Shown here piece by piece: positions 34,815 to 45,414 of a stretch of DNA of 64,000 bases (the first letter of the stretch is position 1; the number at the start of each line of letters is the position of its first letter). The notes beneath the pieces were generated by a model that saw only the letters and a program-made list of their open reading frames with translations, was not told where the DNA came from and did no database searches. Both the position numbers and the translations under genes were made by a program. Origin of the DNA: an uncultured Eubacteriales bacterium (lineage in GTDB: Bacteria; Bacillota; Clostridia; Oscillospirales; CAG-272); NCBI GenBank assembly GCA_934467415.1, contig CAKSLQ010000004.1, positions 1 through 64,000 of the forward strand. The letters are read 5' to 3'.

Positions 34815-36029
34815 ATGCCGAATCAGAACAGATGCAGTCATTCCGAAATCCGTTTTCTTTTGGAAGCGTTTTTTCAAGACAAAGGAAGGTTTCCCGTTTT
34901 TTCAGATTCATATATGATTTTTCCCGGTCTCTGTGACGTACACGTTCACTTAAGAGAACCGGGATTTTTGTATAAAGAAACGATTGCAACGGGGACTGCC
35001 GCCGGTGCCCGCGGCGGATTTACGGCGCTGTGCGCCATGCCGAACCTTTCTCCGGTGCCGGACAGCCGGGAGCATTTGCGGCAGGAGACAGAGATCATCT
35101 CCCGCGATGCGGTTATCAGGGTTCTTCCTTACGGAGCAATCACGATAGGAGAAGAGGGAAAGGCACTGTCGGATATGGAAGGAATGGCACCGGATATCTG
35201 CGCTTTTTCCGATGACGGGCGGGGCGTTCAGGATGCGGGGCTGATGCGTGAGGCAATGCAGAGAGCAAAAGCGCTCGGCAAGATCATTGCGGCACACTGC
35301 GAGGATAACACGCTGCTTCACGGCGGCTATATTCACGACGGCGCCTATGCAAAGGCGCACGGGCATCGCGGCATTTCCTCCGAGAGCGAATACCGCCAGA
35401 TCGAGAGAGATTTGGGGCTGGCGGCGGAAACGGGAGTTTCCTATCATATCTGCCATGTTTCCACCAAGGAAGGGGTCAAACTGATTCGCGAAGCAAAACG
35501 AAGCGGTGTTGATGTAAGCGCCGAGACCGCACCGCATTACCTGGTGCTCTCGGAAGAGGATCTACAGGAGGACGGACGGTTCCGGATGAATCCGCCGCTC
35601 CGGACCCGGAGCGACCGGGAGGCACTGCTGGAGGGGCTTGCAGACGGAACGATCGACATGATTGCCACCGACCATGCACCGCACAGCGAGGGGGAGAAGA
35701 GCCGGGGGCTTTCCGGCAGCCTCTTCGGAATCACGGGATTGGAAACCGCATTTCCGGTTCTGTATACAGAGCTTGTCCGCACAGGCTTTTTGAGCGCACA
35801 GGAGCTGATTGACCGGATGTGCGTCCGTCCCCGAAAACGGTTCGGGATTCCGACGGACGGAGAGGATTACACGGTGTTTGAAATCGGAACACCGTATGTG
35901 ATAGATCCTTCGGATTTCATTTCGAAAGGGAAAAGCACTCCCTTCGCGGGAAGGCGGGTGTTCGGAAGATGCATCAAAACGGTAACGGGAGGAAAAACGG
36001 TATGGCAAGAGCATACGACGGAAAACTGA
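34815..36029 (+). CDS. pyrC: Dihydroorotase (class I)
   Basis: The 404-residue amidohydrolase closes carbamoyl aspartate to dihydroorotate. The metal motif DVHVHLREPGFLYKE is at about residue 41, followed by CAFSDDGRG, IIAAHCEDN, YHICHVSTKEG and MIATDHAPHS. The N-terminus (about 35 residues before FPGLCDVHVH) is short, lacking most of the small beta domain seen in longer relatives. ATG 34815 follows AAGGAGG. It heads the pyr operon and overlaps carA by 28 bp. Confidence 0.95.
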   Translation: MPNQNRCSHSEIRFLLEAFFQDKGRFPVFSDSYMIFPGLCDVHVHLREPGFLYKETIATGTAAGARGGFTALCAMPNLSPVPDSREHLRQETEIISRDAVIRVLPYGAITIGEEGKALSDMEGMAPDICAFSDDGRGVQDAGLMREAMQRAKALGKIIAAHCEDNTLLHGGYIHDGAYAKAHGHRGISSESEYRQIERDLGLAAETGVSYHICHVSTKEGVKLIREAKRSGVDVSAETAPHYLVLSEEDLQEDGRFRMNPPLRTRSDREALLEGLADGTIDMIATDHAPHSEGEKSRGLSGSLFGITGLETAFPVLYTELVRTGFLSAQELIDRMCVRPRKRFGIPTDGEDYTVFEIGTPYVIDPSDFISKGKSTPFAGRRVFGRCIKTVTGGKTVWQEHTTEN

Positions 36030-37105
36030 TTCTGGAGGACGGGAGCGAGTTCTGCGGATATCGCTTCGGGGCGCGAGGCGAGAAAATCTGCGAGGTGGTA
36101 TTCAACACTTCCATGGTAGGATACGAAGAGATCGTATCGGATCCGTCCTATACGGATCAGGCAATTGTCATGACCTATCCGCTCATCGGAAATTACGGGG
36201 TCAATCGGGAGGATGCCGAGTCCCTTTGCCCGACAGCGGACGCTCTGATCGTGGGGGAGTACAACCCGCTCCCTTCCAATTTCCGGAGTGAGGAAACGCT
36301 GTCGGACTATCTGATCCGGTTCGGAATTGCGGGATTGGAGGGCGTGGATACCCGGCGGCTGGCACGAAGCATCCGTGAGAAGGGAAGCCGGCTCGGTATT
36401 CTGACGGATGCCGCAAACGACGCAGAGGAAGCCCGGAAAAAGCTTGCGGCGTATGTGGTTCCGCACGATGCCGTCGCGCGGGTATCCACCAAAAAGATCC
36501 GTTTCTTTCCGGCAGAGAAAACGGTCTGCCGCGTTGCCGCCATTGACTGCGGCATGAAGCAGAATATTGTCCGCTCCCTCAACCGATGCGGATGCGACGT
36601 GACCGTATTCCCGTATGATACGCCGGCGGCGGAAATCGAGCGCATGAACCCCGACGGACTGTTTCTTTCCAACGGACCGGGGGATCCGGAGGACGTTGTC
36701 CCTGTCATTGATCTGGTGCGCCGGATGCGCGGAAAGCTCCCGATTTTCGGCATCTGCCTCGGGCATCAGATGATCGCGCTTGCGTACGGGGCGAAAACCT
36801 ATAAGCTCAAATTCGGACATCGCGGCGGGAACCACCCGGTAAAAAATCTTCTGACCGGGAAGGTAGAGATCACCTCTCAGAACCACAGCTATGCGGTTGT
36901 CCCCGAATCGCTTGCCGGGACGGGGCTGGAGGAGACGCATGTCAACCTGCTGGACGGCACGGTGGAGGGTGTGCGCTGTGAGCGCGACCGCGTCTTTTCG
37001 GTGCAGTACCATCCGGAGAGCGCGCCGGGACCGGAGGACAGCGGATACCTGTTCGACCGGTTTGTCGCGGAAATGAGAAAGAACGGAGGAGCGGAAAATG
37101 CCTAA
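36002..37105 (+). CDS. carA: Carbamoyl-phosphate synthase small subunit
   Basis: The 367-residue glutaminase subunit supplies ammonia to CarB. ATG 36002 ([20 protein letters not shown]) follows CGGGAGG; the open frame begins earlier inside pyrC. The class I GATase triad is visible: [15 protein letters not shown] (Cys) and [11 protein letters not shown] (His, Glu). The N-terminal CPSase domain shows [20 protein letters not shown]. It overlaps carB by 8 bp. Confidence 0.97.
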   Translation: MARAYDGKLILEDGSEFCGYRFGARGEKICEVVFNTSMVGYEEIVSDPSYTDQAIVMTYPLIGNYGVNREDAESLCPTADALIVGEYNPLPSNFRSEETLSDYLIRFGIAGLEGVDTRRLARSIREKGSRLGILTDAANDAEEARKKLAAYVVPHDAVARVSTKKIRFFPAEKTVCRVAAIDCGMKQNIVRSLNRCGCDVTVFPYDTPAAEIERMNPDGLFLSNGPGDPEDVVPVIDLVRRMRGKLPIFGICLGHQMIALAYGAKTYKLKFGHRGGNHPVKNLLTGKVEITSQNHSYAVVPESLAGTGLEETHVNLLDGTVEGVRCERDRVFSVQYHPESAPGPEDSGYLFDRFVAEMRKNGGAENA

Positions 37106-40100
37106 GAGAAACGACCTGAAAAAGATTATGGTCATCGGGAGCGGTCCCATCGTGATCGGGCAGGGCGCGGAATTTGATTACGCCGGAACACAGGCGTGCC
37201 TCGCACTGAAGGAGGAGGGGTACGAGGTCGTGCTCTGCAACTCCAATCCCGCAACGATTATGACGGATACGACCGTAGCAGATAAGGTTTATATGGAACC
37301 GCTGACGCTGGAATACGTAGCAAAAATTATCCGTTATGAACGTCCGGACGCCATCATCCCGGGGCTTGGCGGGCAGACCGGTCTGAATCTTGCCATGCAG
37401 CTGGAAAAGAAGGGCGTGCTGCGGGAATGCGGCGTGGAACTGCTCGGGACCAAGAGCGAAAGCATTGAGCGCGCCGAGGACAGAGAGCTGTTCAAGGAGC
37501 TTTGCGAACGCATCGGAGAACCGGTCTGCCCCTCCGAAATTGCCACCTCCATGGAGGAAGGACTTGCCGCGGCGGAGCGCATCGGCTATCCGGTGGTTCT
37601 GCGTCCGGCATTTACACTCGGCGGCACGGGCGGCGGATTTGCCAACAATCGCGAGGATTTCTTCCGGATTATGGAGAACGCGTTGGAGCTTTCCCCGGTG
37701 CGGCAGGTACTGGTGGAAAAGAGCGTCAAGGGCTACAAAGAAATTGAATATGAGGTCCTGCGGGACGCAAATGACACGGCCATCACCGTCTGCAATATGG
37801 AAAATCTGGATCCGGTCGGCGTACATACGGGAGACTCCATCGTGGTTTGCCCCAGCCAGACCCTGACCAATCGCGAATACCAGATGCTCCGCAACAGCGC
37901 CCTGAAAATCATCCGCAGTCTGGAGATCGAAGGCGGATGCAACGTTCAGTTTGCACTGGATCCGGAGTCCTTCCGCTACTATGTCATTGAAGTCAACCCC
38001 AGAGTTTCGCGCTCTTCCGCACTGGCAAGCAAGGCAAGCGGCTTTCCGATTGCCCGCGTCTCTGCCAAGATTGCAGTGGGAATGCGGCTGGACGAGATTC
38101 TGCTTCCCAATACACCGGCAAGCTTTGAGCCGGCGCTTGATTATGTCGTGACCAAAATGCCGCGCTTTCCGTTTGATAAATTTGCCAGTGCGAGCAACCG
38201 CCTTTCCACGCAGATGAAGGCGACGGGAGAAGTCATGAGCGTCGGAAGAACCTGCGAGGAGAGCCTGCTCAAGGCGGTGCGTTCTCTGGAAACGGGCGCA
38301 TATCATCTGTTTTCGGCAAAAGCGTCTGCCATGACGGAGAAAGAGCTGAGGGACTATATCGTCAACGCGACGGACGACCGGATTTTCATGCTTGCGGAGT
38401 TGTTCCGCCGTGGCACTGACATCGGGGAAATTGCCCGGATGACCGGGATTGATCCGTTTTTCCTTTCCAAGATCGCACATATCACGGAGCTGGAAAAGGA
38501 GCTTGCACAGCACCCGTTTGACCGTGAAACATTGAAGGAATGCAAAAAATACGGCTTTTCCGACAAAGCAGTCGCAAAGCTTTGGAACTGCCGCGAGACA
38601 GAGGTTGCCGATTTCCGGGAGCGGGAAAAGCTTCACCCCGTCTATAAAGCGATCGACTCCTGCGCATCGGAATTTGACGCGTATATTCCGTACTACTATT
38701 CCACGTACGCGGAGGAAAACGAGTCCGTCGCACATCCGGAGAAAAAAAAGATCATCGTGCTCGGCGCAGGTCCCATCCGCATCGGGCAGGGCGTGGAGTT
38801 CGATTATTCCACGGTACATGCCATCCAGACCATCCGGAAGTCCGGATACGAGGCGATTATCATCAACAACAATCCGGAGACGGTCTCCACGGATTATTCG
38901 ACCTCGGATAAGCTGTACTTTGAGCCGCTGACCGTGGAGGATGTTATGAACGTCATCCGACTGGAGCAGCCGGTGGGGGTGATTGCATCGTTGGGAGGAC
39001 AGACCGCGATTAACCTTGCCGAGCCGCTTGCCGCGCGCGGCGTAAAAATTATCGGGACGGACTGCGAAGCCATCGACCGTGCGGAGGATCGCGGAATCTT
39101 TGAAAAATTGCTGAAGCTGCTGAACATTCCGGAACCGCAGGGAAGTGCCGTGACCGACACGGAGGAGGGGGTTCGGGTCGCCGAAAAAATCGGATATCCC
39201 GTGTTGGTTCGCCCCTCCTTTGTCCTCGGCGGCAGAGCCATGCAGATCGTTTCGGACGAAGCGGGACTGCGGCATTATCTGCAAACAGCGGTGGAAATGG
39301 ATCAGGACCGACCGGTTCTGGTGGATCAGTATATCGTCGGCAAAGAGGTGGAGGTGGATGCCATCTGTGACGGCGTGGATGTTTTTGTACCCGGAATCAT
39401 GGAGCTGGTGGAGCGTACCGGGATTCACAGCGGCGACAGCATCAGCGTTTATCCGCCGTTCAGCATTTCCGACCGTGTGAAGGGAATCATCCTGCAATAC
39501 GCCAAGCGGCTGGGACTTGCAATCGGCATCCGCGGTCTGTTCAACATCCAGTTTATCATAGATAAGAACGATTCCGTGTATATCATCGAGGTCAATCCGC
39601 GCTCCTCGCGCACCGTACCGTTTTTGTCCAAAGCGACCGGATACAGCCTTGCCGACATCGCAACGGAGGTCATTCTCGGAAAATCTCTCAAGGAGCTTGG
39701 CATTTTCTCGATCTACCCGGAGGAGAAAAAGCGCAGGTACGTCAAGGTTCCGGTGTTTTCGTTCAGCAAGATTACCGGCGTGGACGCCTCTCTTTCGCCG
39801 GAAATGAAGTCAACCGGAGAAGCCATCGGCTATGACGACCGGATCAACCGTGCTCTCTATAAGGCGTTGCAGGCATCCGGTATGAAGCTGCACAACTACG
39901 GAACGGTCTTTGTCACCGTCTGCGACCGGGATAAGGAGGAGGCGCTCCCGCTCATCCGGCGGTTCTATAACCTCGGCTTCAACATCGAGGCGACCGAGGG
40001 AACGGCGCGCTTTCTCAAGCGGAACGACATCCGGACAAGAATCCTCAGGAAGATTGGGGAAGGCTCCGACGACATCCAGAAGGCGTTGCGGCAGGGACAC

Positions 40101-40280
40101 ATCACCTATGTAGTCAATACGGGAGATGTAGCCGTCGCCGCGGAGAACAGCGACGGCTACCGCATCCGCCAGATTGCCACGGAGAACAATATCACTATGT
40201 TCACCTCTCTTGATACGGTACGGGTTCTCCTGGATGTGCTGGAGGAAACCACCTTTGCCGTTTCCACCATTGATTCCTGA
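37098..40280 (+). CDS. carB: Carbamoyl-phosphate synthase large subunit
   Basis: The 1060-residue protein has the duplicated ATP-grasp halves. The first shows [20 protein letters not shown] near the start and [16 protein letters not shown]; the second begins near residue 550 with [20 protein letters not shown] and [16 protein letters not shown]-terminal MGS-like allosteric domain follows (about residues 930-1060). It is full length and makes carbamoyl phosphate for PyrB in the same operon. Confidence 0.98.
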   Translation: MPKRNDLKKIMVIGSGPIVIGQGAEFDYAGTQACLALKEEGYEVVLCNSNPATIMTDTTVADKVYMEPLTLEYVAKIIRYERPDAIIPGLGGQTGLNLAMQLEKKGVLRECGVELLGTKSESIERAEDRELFKELCERIGEPVCPSEIATSMEEGLAAAERIGYPVVLRPAFTLGGTGGGFANNREDFFRIMENALELSPVRQVLVEKSVKGYKEIEYEVLRDANDTAITVCNMENLDPVGVHTGDSIVVCPSQTLTNREYQMLRNSALKIIRSLEIEGGCNVQFALDPESFRYYVIEVNPRVSRSSALASKASGFPIARVSAKIAVGMRLDEILLPNTPASFEPALDYVVTKMPRFPFDKFASASNRLSTQMKATGEVMSVGRTCEESLLKAVRSLETGAYHLFSAKASAMTEKELRDYIVNATDDRIFMLAELFRRGTDIGEIARMTGIDPFFLSKIAHITELEKELAQHPFDRETLKECKKYGFSDKAVAKLWNCRETEVADFREREKLHPVYKAIDSCASEFDAYIPYYYSTYAEENESVAHPEKKKIIVLGAGPIRIGQGVEFDYSTVHAIQTIRKSGYEAIIINNNPETVSTDYSTSDKLYFEPLTVEDVMNVIRLEQPVGVIASLGGQTAINLAEPLAARGVKIIGTDCEAIDRAEDRGIFEKLLKLLNIPEPQGSAVTDTEEGVRVAEKIGYPVLVRPSFVLGGRAMQIVSDEAGLRHYLQTAVEMDQDRPVLVDQYIVGKEVEVDAICDGVDVFVPGIMELVERTGIHSGDSISVYPPFSISDRVKGIILQYAKRLGLAIGIRGLFNIQFIIDKNDSVYIIEVNPRSSRTVPFLSKATGYSLADIATEVILGKSLKELGIFSIYPEEKKRRYVKVPVFSFSKITGVDASLSPEMKSTGEAIGYDDRINRALYKALQASGMKLHNYGTVFVTVCDRDKEEALPLIRRFYNLGFNIEATEGTARFLKRNDIRTRILRKIGEGSDDIQKALRQGHITYVVNTGDVAVAAENSDGYRIRQIATENNITMFTSLDTVRVLLDVLEETTFAVSTIDS

Positions 40281-40300
40281 GGATTCCCGAGGAGGACAAA

Positions 40301-41032
40301 ATGAAAGAACTGGATTACCGCATCACATCAAACAGGAGGATCGCCGACCGCGTGTTTGAACTGCGCCTTTTGGGGGATACCTCCGCCATTACGGCGCCGG
40401 GACAGTTTGTCAATCTGAAGCTCGACGGCTGTTATCTTCGCCGCCCTATCTCGGTCTGCAACTGCGAGCCGGGAGAACTGACCCTGATTTACAGGGTTGT
40501 CGGAAGCGGAACGAAAATCCTTTCCCGGATGGAGCCGGGACACACCGTCAATACGCTTGCGGGACTCGGCAACGGATTTGATGTATCTGCGGGAGGGCAA
40601 AGCCCCTTGCTCATCGGCGGGGGCGTCGGCGTCCCCCCACTGTATCTGCTTTGCCGCAGACTGACGGAGGCCGGAGCCGTTCCCACGGTGCTGATCGGCT
40701 TCAATACCGCGTCGGAGGTGTTCTACGCAGAGCAGTTTGAGGCACTCGGTGCCCGCGTCCTTGTCACAACGGCGGACGGCAGCCGGGGGAAGAAGGGCTT
40801 TGTTACGGATGCCGTAGGAGGATTGGAGTATACCTATTTTTATGCCTGCGGACCGGAGCCGATGTTCCGCGCATTGGATGCCGTACTTACAACACCGGGA
40901 GAGTTCAGCTTTGAAGCCCGCATGGGATGCGGCTTCGGTGCCTGCATGGGATGCTCCTGCAAGACAAAGTACGGTTATAAGCGAATCTGCCGGGACGGTC
41001 CCGTAATGAAGAGGGAGGAGATCATATGGTAA
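40301..41032 (+). CDS. pyrK: Dihydroorotate dehydrogenase electron transfer subunit
   Basis: The 243-residue FAD and [2Fe-2S] protein passes electrons from PyrD to NAD. Visible are the FAD motif RRPISVCNCEPGELTLIYRV, the NAD-binding LLIGGGVGVPPLYLLCRRL, and C-terminal cluster cysteines in CGFGACMGCSCKTKYGYKRI followed by C. It overlaps pyrD by 7 bp. Confidence 0.96.
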   Translation: MKELDYRITSNRRIADRVFELRLLGDTSAITAPGQFVNLKLDGCYLRRPISVCNCEPGELTLIYRVVGSGTKILSRMEPGHTVNTLAGLGNGFDVSAGGQSPLLIGGGVGVPPLYLLCRRLTEAGAVPTVLIGFNTASEVFYAEQFEALGARVLVTTADGSRGKKGFVTDAVGGLEYTYFYACGPEPMFRALDAVLTTPGEFSFEARMGCGFGACMGCSCKTKYGYKRICRDGPVMKREEIIW

Positions 41033-41943
41033 ATACAAAGGTGGTGCTCTCCGGATGGGAACTGGAAAATCCGGTCATTCCCGCCAGCGGAACCTTCGGC
41101 TACGGCAGGGAATATGCGGAGCTTTACGACATCAACCGGCTGGGAACCTTCTCTTTCAAGGGAACCACGCTGGAGCCGCGCTTCGGTAATCCGCAACCGC
41201 GGATTGCGGAGAGCCGTGCCGGAATCATCAATTCCATCGGACTTCAGAATCCGGGAGCGGATCATGTCATTACGGAAGAGCTTCCGCAACTGAAAACGGT
41301 TTTTCGGAAAAAGGTTATTGCCAACATCGGCGGCTCCACCACGGAGGAATATGTCGCACTTGCGGAGCGGTTCAGTCGGGAGGGGCAGGTCGGCATTCTG
41401 GAGGTGAACATCAGCTGCCCGAACGTACATCACGGAGGCATGGCGATGGGAACCTCCCCGGAACGCGCGGCGGAGGTGACAAGGGCCGTCAAGGCGGTTG
41501 CACAAAAACCGGTTTACATGAAGCTGTCCCCAAATGTGACCGACATCGTTTCCATTGCAAAGGCGTGCGAGGAGAGCGGAGCGGACGGAATCAGCATGAT
41601 CAACACGCTGACCGGTATGCGGATCGACCCCGGAAAAAGAAAGCCGGTCATTGCCAACAAAATCGCGGGATATGCGGGACCTGCGCTGTTTCCGGTCGCA
41701 CTTGCCATGGTGTATAAAGTTTATGAAGCGGTTCGCATTCCGATCATCGGAATGGGAGGCGTGTCAAGCGCGGAGGAGGTTGTTGAAATGATGCTGGCAG
41801 GCGCGACGGCGGTCGGAATCGGTTCGGCGAACCTGATCGACCCCTATGCTTCTCTCCGCATCGTCGAAGCGCTTCCCGCGGTGATGGATCAATACAGAAT
41901 CGAAAATCTCAGCGAAATCATAGGAGGTGCGCACAATGGATGA
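41026..41943 (+). CDS. pyrD: Dihydroorotate dehydrogenase B, catalytic subunit
   Basis: The 305-residue FMN enzyme is class 1B, as its PyrK partner shows. Visible are [20 protein letters not shown] residues at the start, [18 protein letters not shown] with the active-site Cys at about residue 130, and FMN-binding segments [20 protein letters not shown] near the C-terminus. It oxidises dihydroorotate with NAD as acceptor through PyrK. Confidence 0.97.
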   Translation: MVNTKVVLSGWELENPVIPASGTFGYGREYAELYDINRLGTFSFKGTTLEPRFGNPQPRIAESRAGIINSIGLQNPGADHVITEELPQLKTVFRKKVIANIGGSTTEEYVALAERFSREGQVGILEVNISCPNVHHGGMAMGTSPERAAEVTRAVKAVAQKPVYMKLSPNVTDIVSIAKACEESGADGISMINTLTGMRIDPGKRKPVIANKIAGYAGPALFPVALAMVYKVYEAVRIPIIGMGGVSSAEEVVEMMLAGATAVGIGSANLIDPYASLRIVEALPAVMDQYRIENLSEIIGGAHNG

Positions 41944-42643
41944 GAGCAGAGTCATTATTGCTTTGGATTTCGACAACGCGGAAAAAGTATACGGTTTTCT
42001 TGATCTTTTCGGAGAAAGAAAGTTGTTTGTAAAGATCGGTATGGAGCTTTTTTATGCAGAGGGCCCCGAAATTGTCCGGCAGATCAAGGCGCGCGGACAC
42101 CGGATTTTTCTGGATCTGAAGCTGCATGATATTCCGAACACCGTGAAAAAAGCAATGCGCGTGCTGTCCTCTCTGGATGTGGATCTGTGCAACCTGCATG
42201 CCGCCGGCACCAAAGAAATGATGGAAGCGGCGCTGGCGGGACTGACGCGGGAGGACGGTACCCGCCCGCTCCTGATTGCGGTCACGCAGCTCACCAGTAC
42301 CGATGCGCGTGCTCTGCATGAGGAACTGCTCATCAACCGCCCGATGCCGGAGGTGGTTCTCTCCTACGCAAAGCTGGCGGAGGAGGCGGGGCTGGACGGC
42401 GTCGTCTGCTCGCCGCTGGAGGCGGCCGCGGTTCATGAAAGATGCGGCAGTCGCTTTCTGACCGTCACGCCGGGCGTGCGGTTTGCGGACGGTGAGCGGG
42501 GAGATCAGAAGCGCGTTATGACTCCCGCGGAGGCAAGGAAAAACGGTTCGGATTATATCGTCGTCGGCAGACCCATTACGTCGGCAGAGAATCCCGTTGA
42601 GGCATATGAGCGCTGTGTCCGGGAATTTTCCGGAAACGAATGA
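41936..42643 (+). CDS. pyrF: Orotidine 5'-phosphate decarboxylase
   Basis: The 235-residue enzyme makes UMP. ATG 41936 ([19 protein letters not shown]) follows AGGAGG and overlaps pyrD by 8 bp. The catalytic motif [17 protein letters not shown] (Asp-x-Lys-x-x-Asp) is at about residue 60, and the phosphate motif [15 protein letters not shown] is near the end. It is the subfamily typical of Bacillus. Confidence 0.97.
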   Translation: MDESRVIIALDFDNAEKVYGFLDLFGERKLFVKIGMELFYAEGPEIVRQIKARGHRIFLDLKLHDIPNTVKKAMRVLSSLDVDLCNLHAAGTKEMMEAALAGLTREDGTRPLLIAVTQLTSTDARALHEELLINRPMPEVVLSYAKLAEEAGLDGVVCSPLEAAAVHERCGSRFLTVTPGVRFADGERGDQKRVMTPAEARKNGSDYIVVGRPITSAENPVEAYERCVREFSGNE

Positions 42644-42657
42644 AAAGGAGAAAAACG

Positions 42658-43299
42658 ATGGAAGAAACGAAGAAAAAAATCGCAAAAGCACTGTTGTCCA
42701 TCCGGGCAGTGTTCTTTCGCCCGGAGGAGCCGTTTACGTGGGCAAGCGGAATCAAAAGCCCGGTATACTGCGACAACCGACTGATTCTGACCGCTCCGGC
42801 CGTCCGGACGGAGGTTGAACGCGCCATTGCGGAAACGATAAAAAGAGAATATCCGGAGGCGGAAATTCTGATGGGAACCTCCACCGCCGGGATCGCGCAT
42901 GCGGCAATCGCAGCGGAATTTCTCGGATTGCCGATGGGATATGTCCGGTCCGGTGCCAAGGATCACGGCAGACAAAACCGGATTGAAGGAAATTTGGAAA
43001 AAGGACAGAAAACGGTTGTCGTGGAAGACCTGATTTCCACCGGCGGCAGTGTGATTGAAGTGGTGGACGCCCTTCGTGAGGCGGGCGCAGAGGTACTCGG
43101 AATTGTCAGTATTTTTACCTATGGAATGAAAAAGGGGCTTGTACGGCTGGAGGAAGCAAACGTTCGGAACGTCAGCCTGACGGATTTTGATACGGTTGCG
43201 GAAACGGCAGGCGAAGAAGGCTATATTGCCCGGGAGGACATCCGCCGGCTGATCGCGTTCCGCAACAATCCTTCGGATGAGAGCTGGATCGGAGCGTGA
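42658..43299 (+). CDS. pyrE: Orotate phosphoribosyltransferase
   Basis: The 213-residue enzyme adds PRPP to orotate. I start at ATG 42658 (MEETKKKIAKALLSIRAVFF), behind AAAAGGAG. The PRPP motif VVVEDLISTGGSVIEVVDAL is at about residue 119, and EPFTWASGIKSPVYCDNR is the orotate-side signature. Of its 18 glycines, 9 use GGA and 6 GGC, unlike genes outside this block. Confidence 0.97.
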   Translation: MEETKKKIAKALLSIRAVFFRPEEPFTWASGIKSPVYCDNRLILTAPAVRTEVERAIAETIKREYPEAEILMGTSTAGIAHAAIAAEFLGLPMGYVRSGAKDHGRQNRIEGNLEKGQKTVVVEDLISTGGSVIEVVDALREAGAEVLGIVSIFTYGMKKGLVRLEEANVRNVSLTDFDTVAETAGEEGYIAREDIRRLIAFRNNPSDESWIGA

Positions 43300-44414
43300 G
43301 TGCAATTAAAAATGTGATTGATATTCTGGATCTCTCCGCAAAGGAGATAGATTCCCTGATGGATACAGCGGAGGAGATGGCAAAGCATCCGGAAAAATAT
43401 GAGGATGCACTCCGGCATCGGACGCTTGCCGCACTCTTTTTTGAGCCGTCTACCCGCACCCGCCTGAGTTTTGAATCTGCAATGCTGTCTCTTGGCGGCA
43501 ATGTCATCGGCTTTTCCGATGCAGGTACCTCTTCGACAACCAAAGGAGAGTCTCTCGCAGATACCGTTAAGGTCGTCTCCGGATATGCGGACATCATTGC
43601 CATGCGGCATCCGAAAGAGGGCGCAACGGCAGTTGCGTGCGAGCACGCCTATATTCCGGTCATCAATGCCGGGGACGGCGGGCACTACCATCCGACGCAG
43701 ACTCTGGCGGATCTTTTGACCATCCGGCGCGAAAAGGGAAGGCTGGATCATTTGACCGTCGGCATCTGCGGTGATCTTCGGTACGGCAGAACCGTACATT
43801 CCCTGATTGATGCCATGGCACGCTATGAGGATGTCCGGTTTGTTTTGATTTCCCCGCGGGAACTGGCCCTCCCGGATTTTGTCCTGAACGGAACCTTGCA
43901 GAAAAATCACATTCCGTACTTCGAAAGCACTTCTCTGGAGGCGGTCATCGGGACGCTTGATGTTTTGTATATGACCCGCGTGCAGAAGGAGCGCTTTGAC
44001 AGCGCGAAGACCTACGAGCGGCTGAAGGACGTCTATATTCTGACCGCGGAGAAGCTGCGGGCGGCAAAAACGGATATGATTATTTTACATCCCCTGCCGC
44101 GCGTCAATGAGATAGCGACGGAAATTGACAGCGACCCGCGCGCCTGCTATTTCAGACAGACCGTCAACGGGAAGCTGATGCGCATGGCACTCATTCTGAA
44201 GCTGTTGTCGGAAAAGGAACTGCCGGATGCAGACAGGCGCAAGGGGATTTCCTGCGACGGAGCAGGCGCTGTATGCACCAACCCCCATTGTATTGTTTCC
44301 GTGGAACGAAACCTGCCTCCCCGCTTTTACCGGGATACGGAGGAGAGACCGCATTGCGCGTATTGCGACGCAGAAGTCACCGCCCAAAACATTTCTCGGA
44401 CAGGAAACAGATAA
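43296..44414 (+). CDS. pyrB: Aspartate carbamoyltransferase fused to a PyrI-like zinc module
   Basis: The 372-residue protein starts at GTG 43296, overlapping the pyrE stop by GTGA. Residues 1-305 are the catalytic chain, with the carbamoyl phosphate motif FFEPSTRTRLSFES and GGHYHPTQTLADLLTI. The last 50 residues carry CTNPHCIVSVE, then HCAYCDAEV: the C-x4-C...C-x2-C zinc site of the regulatory chain PyrI, whose E. coli counterpart reads CPNSNCIS...CKYC. The nucleotide-binding half of PyrI is absent, and no pyrI gene is in the operon. The module may stabilise contacts between catalytic chains without allostery. Confidence 0.93.
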   Translation: MSAIKNVIDILDLSAKEIDSLMDTAEEMAKHPEKYEDALRHRTLAALFFEPSTRTRLSFESAMLSLGGNVIGFSDAGTSSTTKGESLADTVKVVSGYADIIAMRHPKEGATAVACEHAYIPVINAGDGGHYHPTQTLADLLTIRREKGRLDHLTVGICGDLRYGRTVHSLIDAMARYEDVRFVLISPRELALPDFVLNGTLQKNHIPYFESTSLEAVIGTLDVLYMTRVQKERFDSAKTYERLKDVYILTAEKLRAAKTDMIILHPLPRVNEIATEIDSDPRACYFRQTVNGKLMRMALILKLLSEKELPDADRRKGISCDGAGAVCTNPHCIVSVERNLPPRFYRDTEERPHCAYCDAEVTAQNISRTGNR

Positions 44415-44575
44415 CACAAAGACTTCGGGACAAGAGGCTGAAAGTCCATGACCTTTTGGCAGAGAGAGAGGAGAGACTGTCCGGGGGATTCTGCGCCGTC
44501 TCCGCCTTCGGTTTTTCCTTCTGCGTTTGAGGCAGCTCCCGATAAAGGTCAAGGAAAAAAGCGAGGAAACGCGAG
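44415..44575. other. Intergenic stretch without an assignable gene
   Basis: Between pyrB and the tRNA-Gln terminator, short frames exist on both strands, but none has a ribosome binding site or recognisable family. Composition is purine-rich on the plus strand. No plus-strand terminator with a T run was found right after pyrB. Confidence 0.4.
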
Positions 44576-44608
44576 AAAAACCCCCGAAATCGTGAGATTT
44601 CGGGGGTT
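44576..44608 (-). terminator. Terminator after tRNA-Gln
   Basis: ACCCCCGAAATC, GTGA loop, GATTTCGGGGGT. The T run is on the minus strand, 33 bp downstream of the tRNA 3' end. Confidence 0.8.
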
Positions 44609-44641
44609 CGAAGCCATGATATCTTTTTTGGCTTCACAATA

Positions 44642-44715
44642 TGGCTGGGGATGAAGGATTTGAACCCTCACAAACAGAGTCAGAGTCTGTCGTGCTGCCA
44701 TTACACAAATCCCCA
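44642..44715 (-). tRNA. tRNA-Gln (anticodon CUG), CCA encoded
   Basis: The minus strand has a 7-bp acceptor stem (TGGGGAT with ATCCCCA), anticodon stem ACAGA/TCTGT around loop CTCTGAC, giving CUG, and the T loop GGTTCAAATCC. The discriminator is G and CCA is encoded (44644-44642). Length 74 nt. It stands at the right edge of the nucleotide block. Confidence 0.93.
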
Positions 44716-44838
44716 ATATTCGGTTTGCGCTGCTTTCTGCAACGGATATCATTATAGCAGAGCTTTCCCGAATTGTCAAGTGTATTTTTGCAAAAAACGC
44801 GGGGTTTCATGCATTTTTTTGCGCGCGGGCTTTTTAGC

Positions 44839-45414
44839 CTAAAGAAGCCCGTAGAAGACGATCCCGAGACCGGCGGACAGCAGAATCATGAGGATTGGCG
44901 ACGGCGACTTCCGTGCGCACTTTTTCAAAAGGAAGCTGACCGCGCAGAGCAGGGCGAAGATCGCGGCGGCGCGCAGATCGACGTGAAGACCGCCGCCGAG
45001 CGTTTTCAGCCCGAGCAGGGTGTCAAACCCCATGGTGAGCGCGGTTGCGAGGATCAGCGCCGCGATGCAGGGGCGCACGCCGCTGAGAAACGCCTGTACG
45101 CCCGTGTATTTGAGCAGGTTGCGCAGCAGGGCGGCGATGAGCAGAATGATGATGAACGAGGGCAGCACCACGCCGATCGTGGCGATCAGCGCGCCGGGCG
45201 CACCCGCCTGCGATGCGCCGACAAAGGTCGCCATGTTCACCGCGATCGGCCCCGGCGTGGATTCGGTCACGGCGACAAAGCTCATGAACTCGCGCTCGGT
45301 CATCCAGCCGTTTGCCAGCACAATTTCGCGGATCAGCGAGACCATGCCGTAGCCGCCGCCGAAGGAGACCGCGCCGATCTCGAAGAAAATGAGAAACAGT
45401 TTGAGCAGCATCAT
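44839..45414 (-). CDS. chrA: Chromate-type (CHR) transporter, second half-size protein
   Basis: The 191-residue membrane protein has a single CHR domain of about six helices. It starts MMLLKLFLIFFEIGAVSFGG, with the family motif FGGGYGMVSLIREIV and the VAVTESTPGPIAVNMATFVG segment. It overlaps the preceding CHR gene by 4 bp. Pairs of half-size CHR proteins act together as a heterodimer. In Clostridia the true substrate may not be chromate. Confidence 0.88.
   Translation of the reverse strand: MMLLKLFLIFFEIGAVSFGGGYGMVSLIREIVLANGWMTEREFMSFVAVTESTPGPIAVNMATFVGASQAGAPGALIATIGVVLPSFIIILLIAALLRNLLKYTGVQAFLSGVRPCIAALILATALTMGFDTLLGLKTLGGGLHVDLRAAAIFALLCAVSFLLKKCARKSPSPILMILLSAGLGIVFYGLL

Noticed and set aside
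34740..34815. PyrR-binding attenuator before pyrC.
   Set aside because: The leader is only about 48 nt with one small hairpin and no terminator, so a Bacillus-type PyrR attenuator does not fit.
36942..39497. Long open frames antisense to real genes, for example 851 codons opposite carB, 1056 codons opposite the DUF5107 gene and 838 codons opposite galM/galT.
   Set aside because: They mirror the codon pattern of the GC-rich sense genes, have no ribosome binding sites or recognisable families, and overlap well-identified genes completely.
44448..44654. Short frames on both strands between pyrB and tRNA-Gln.
   Set aside because: They overlap the tRNA terminator or the tRNA itself, and lack ribosome binding sites.
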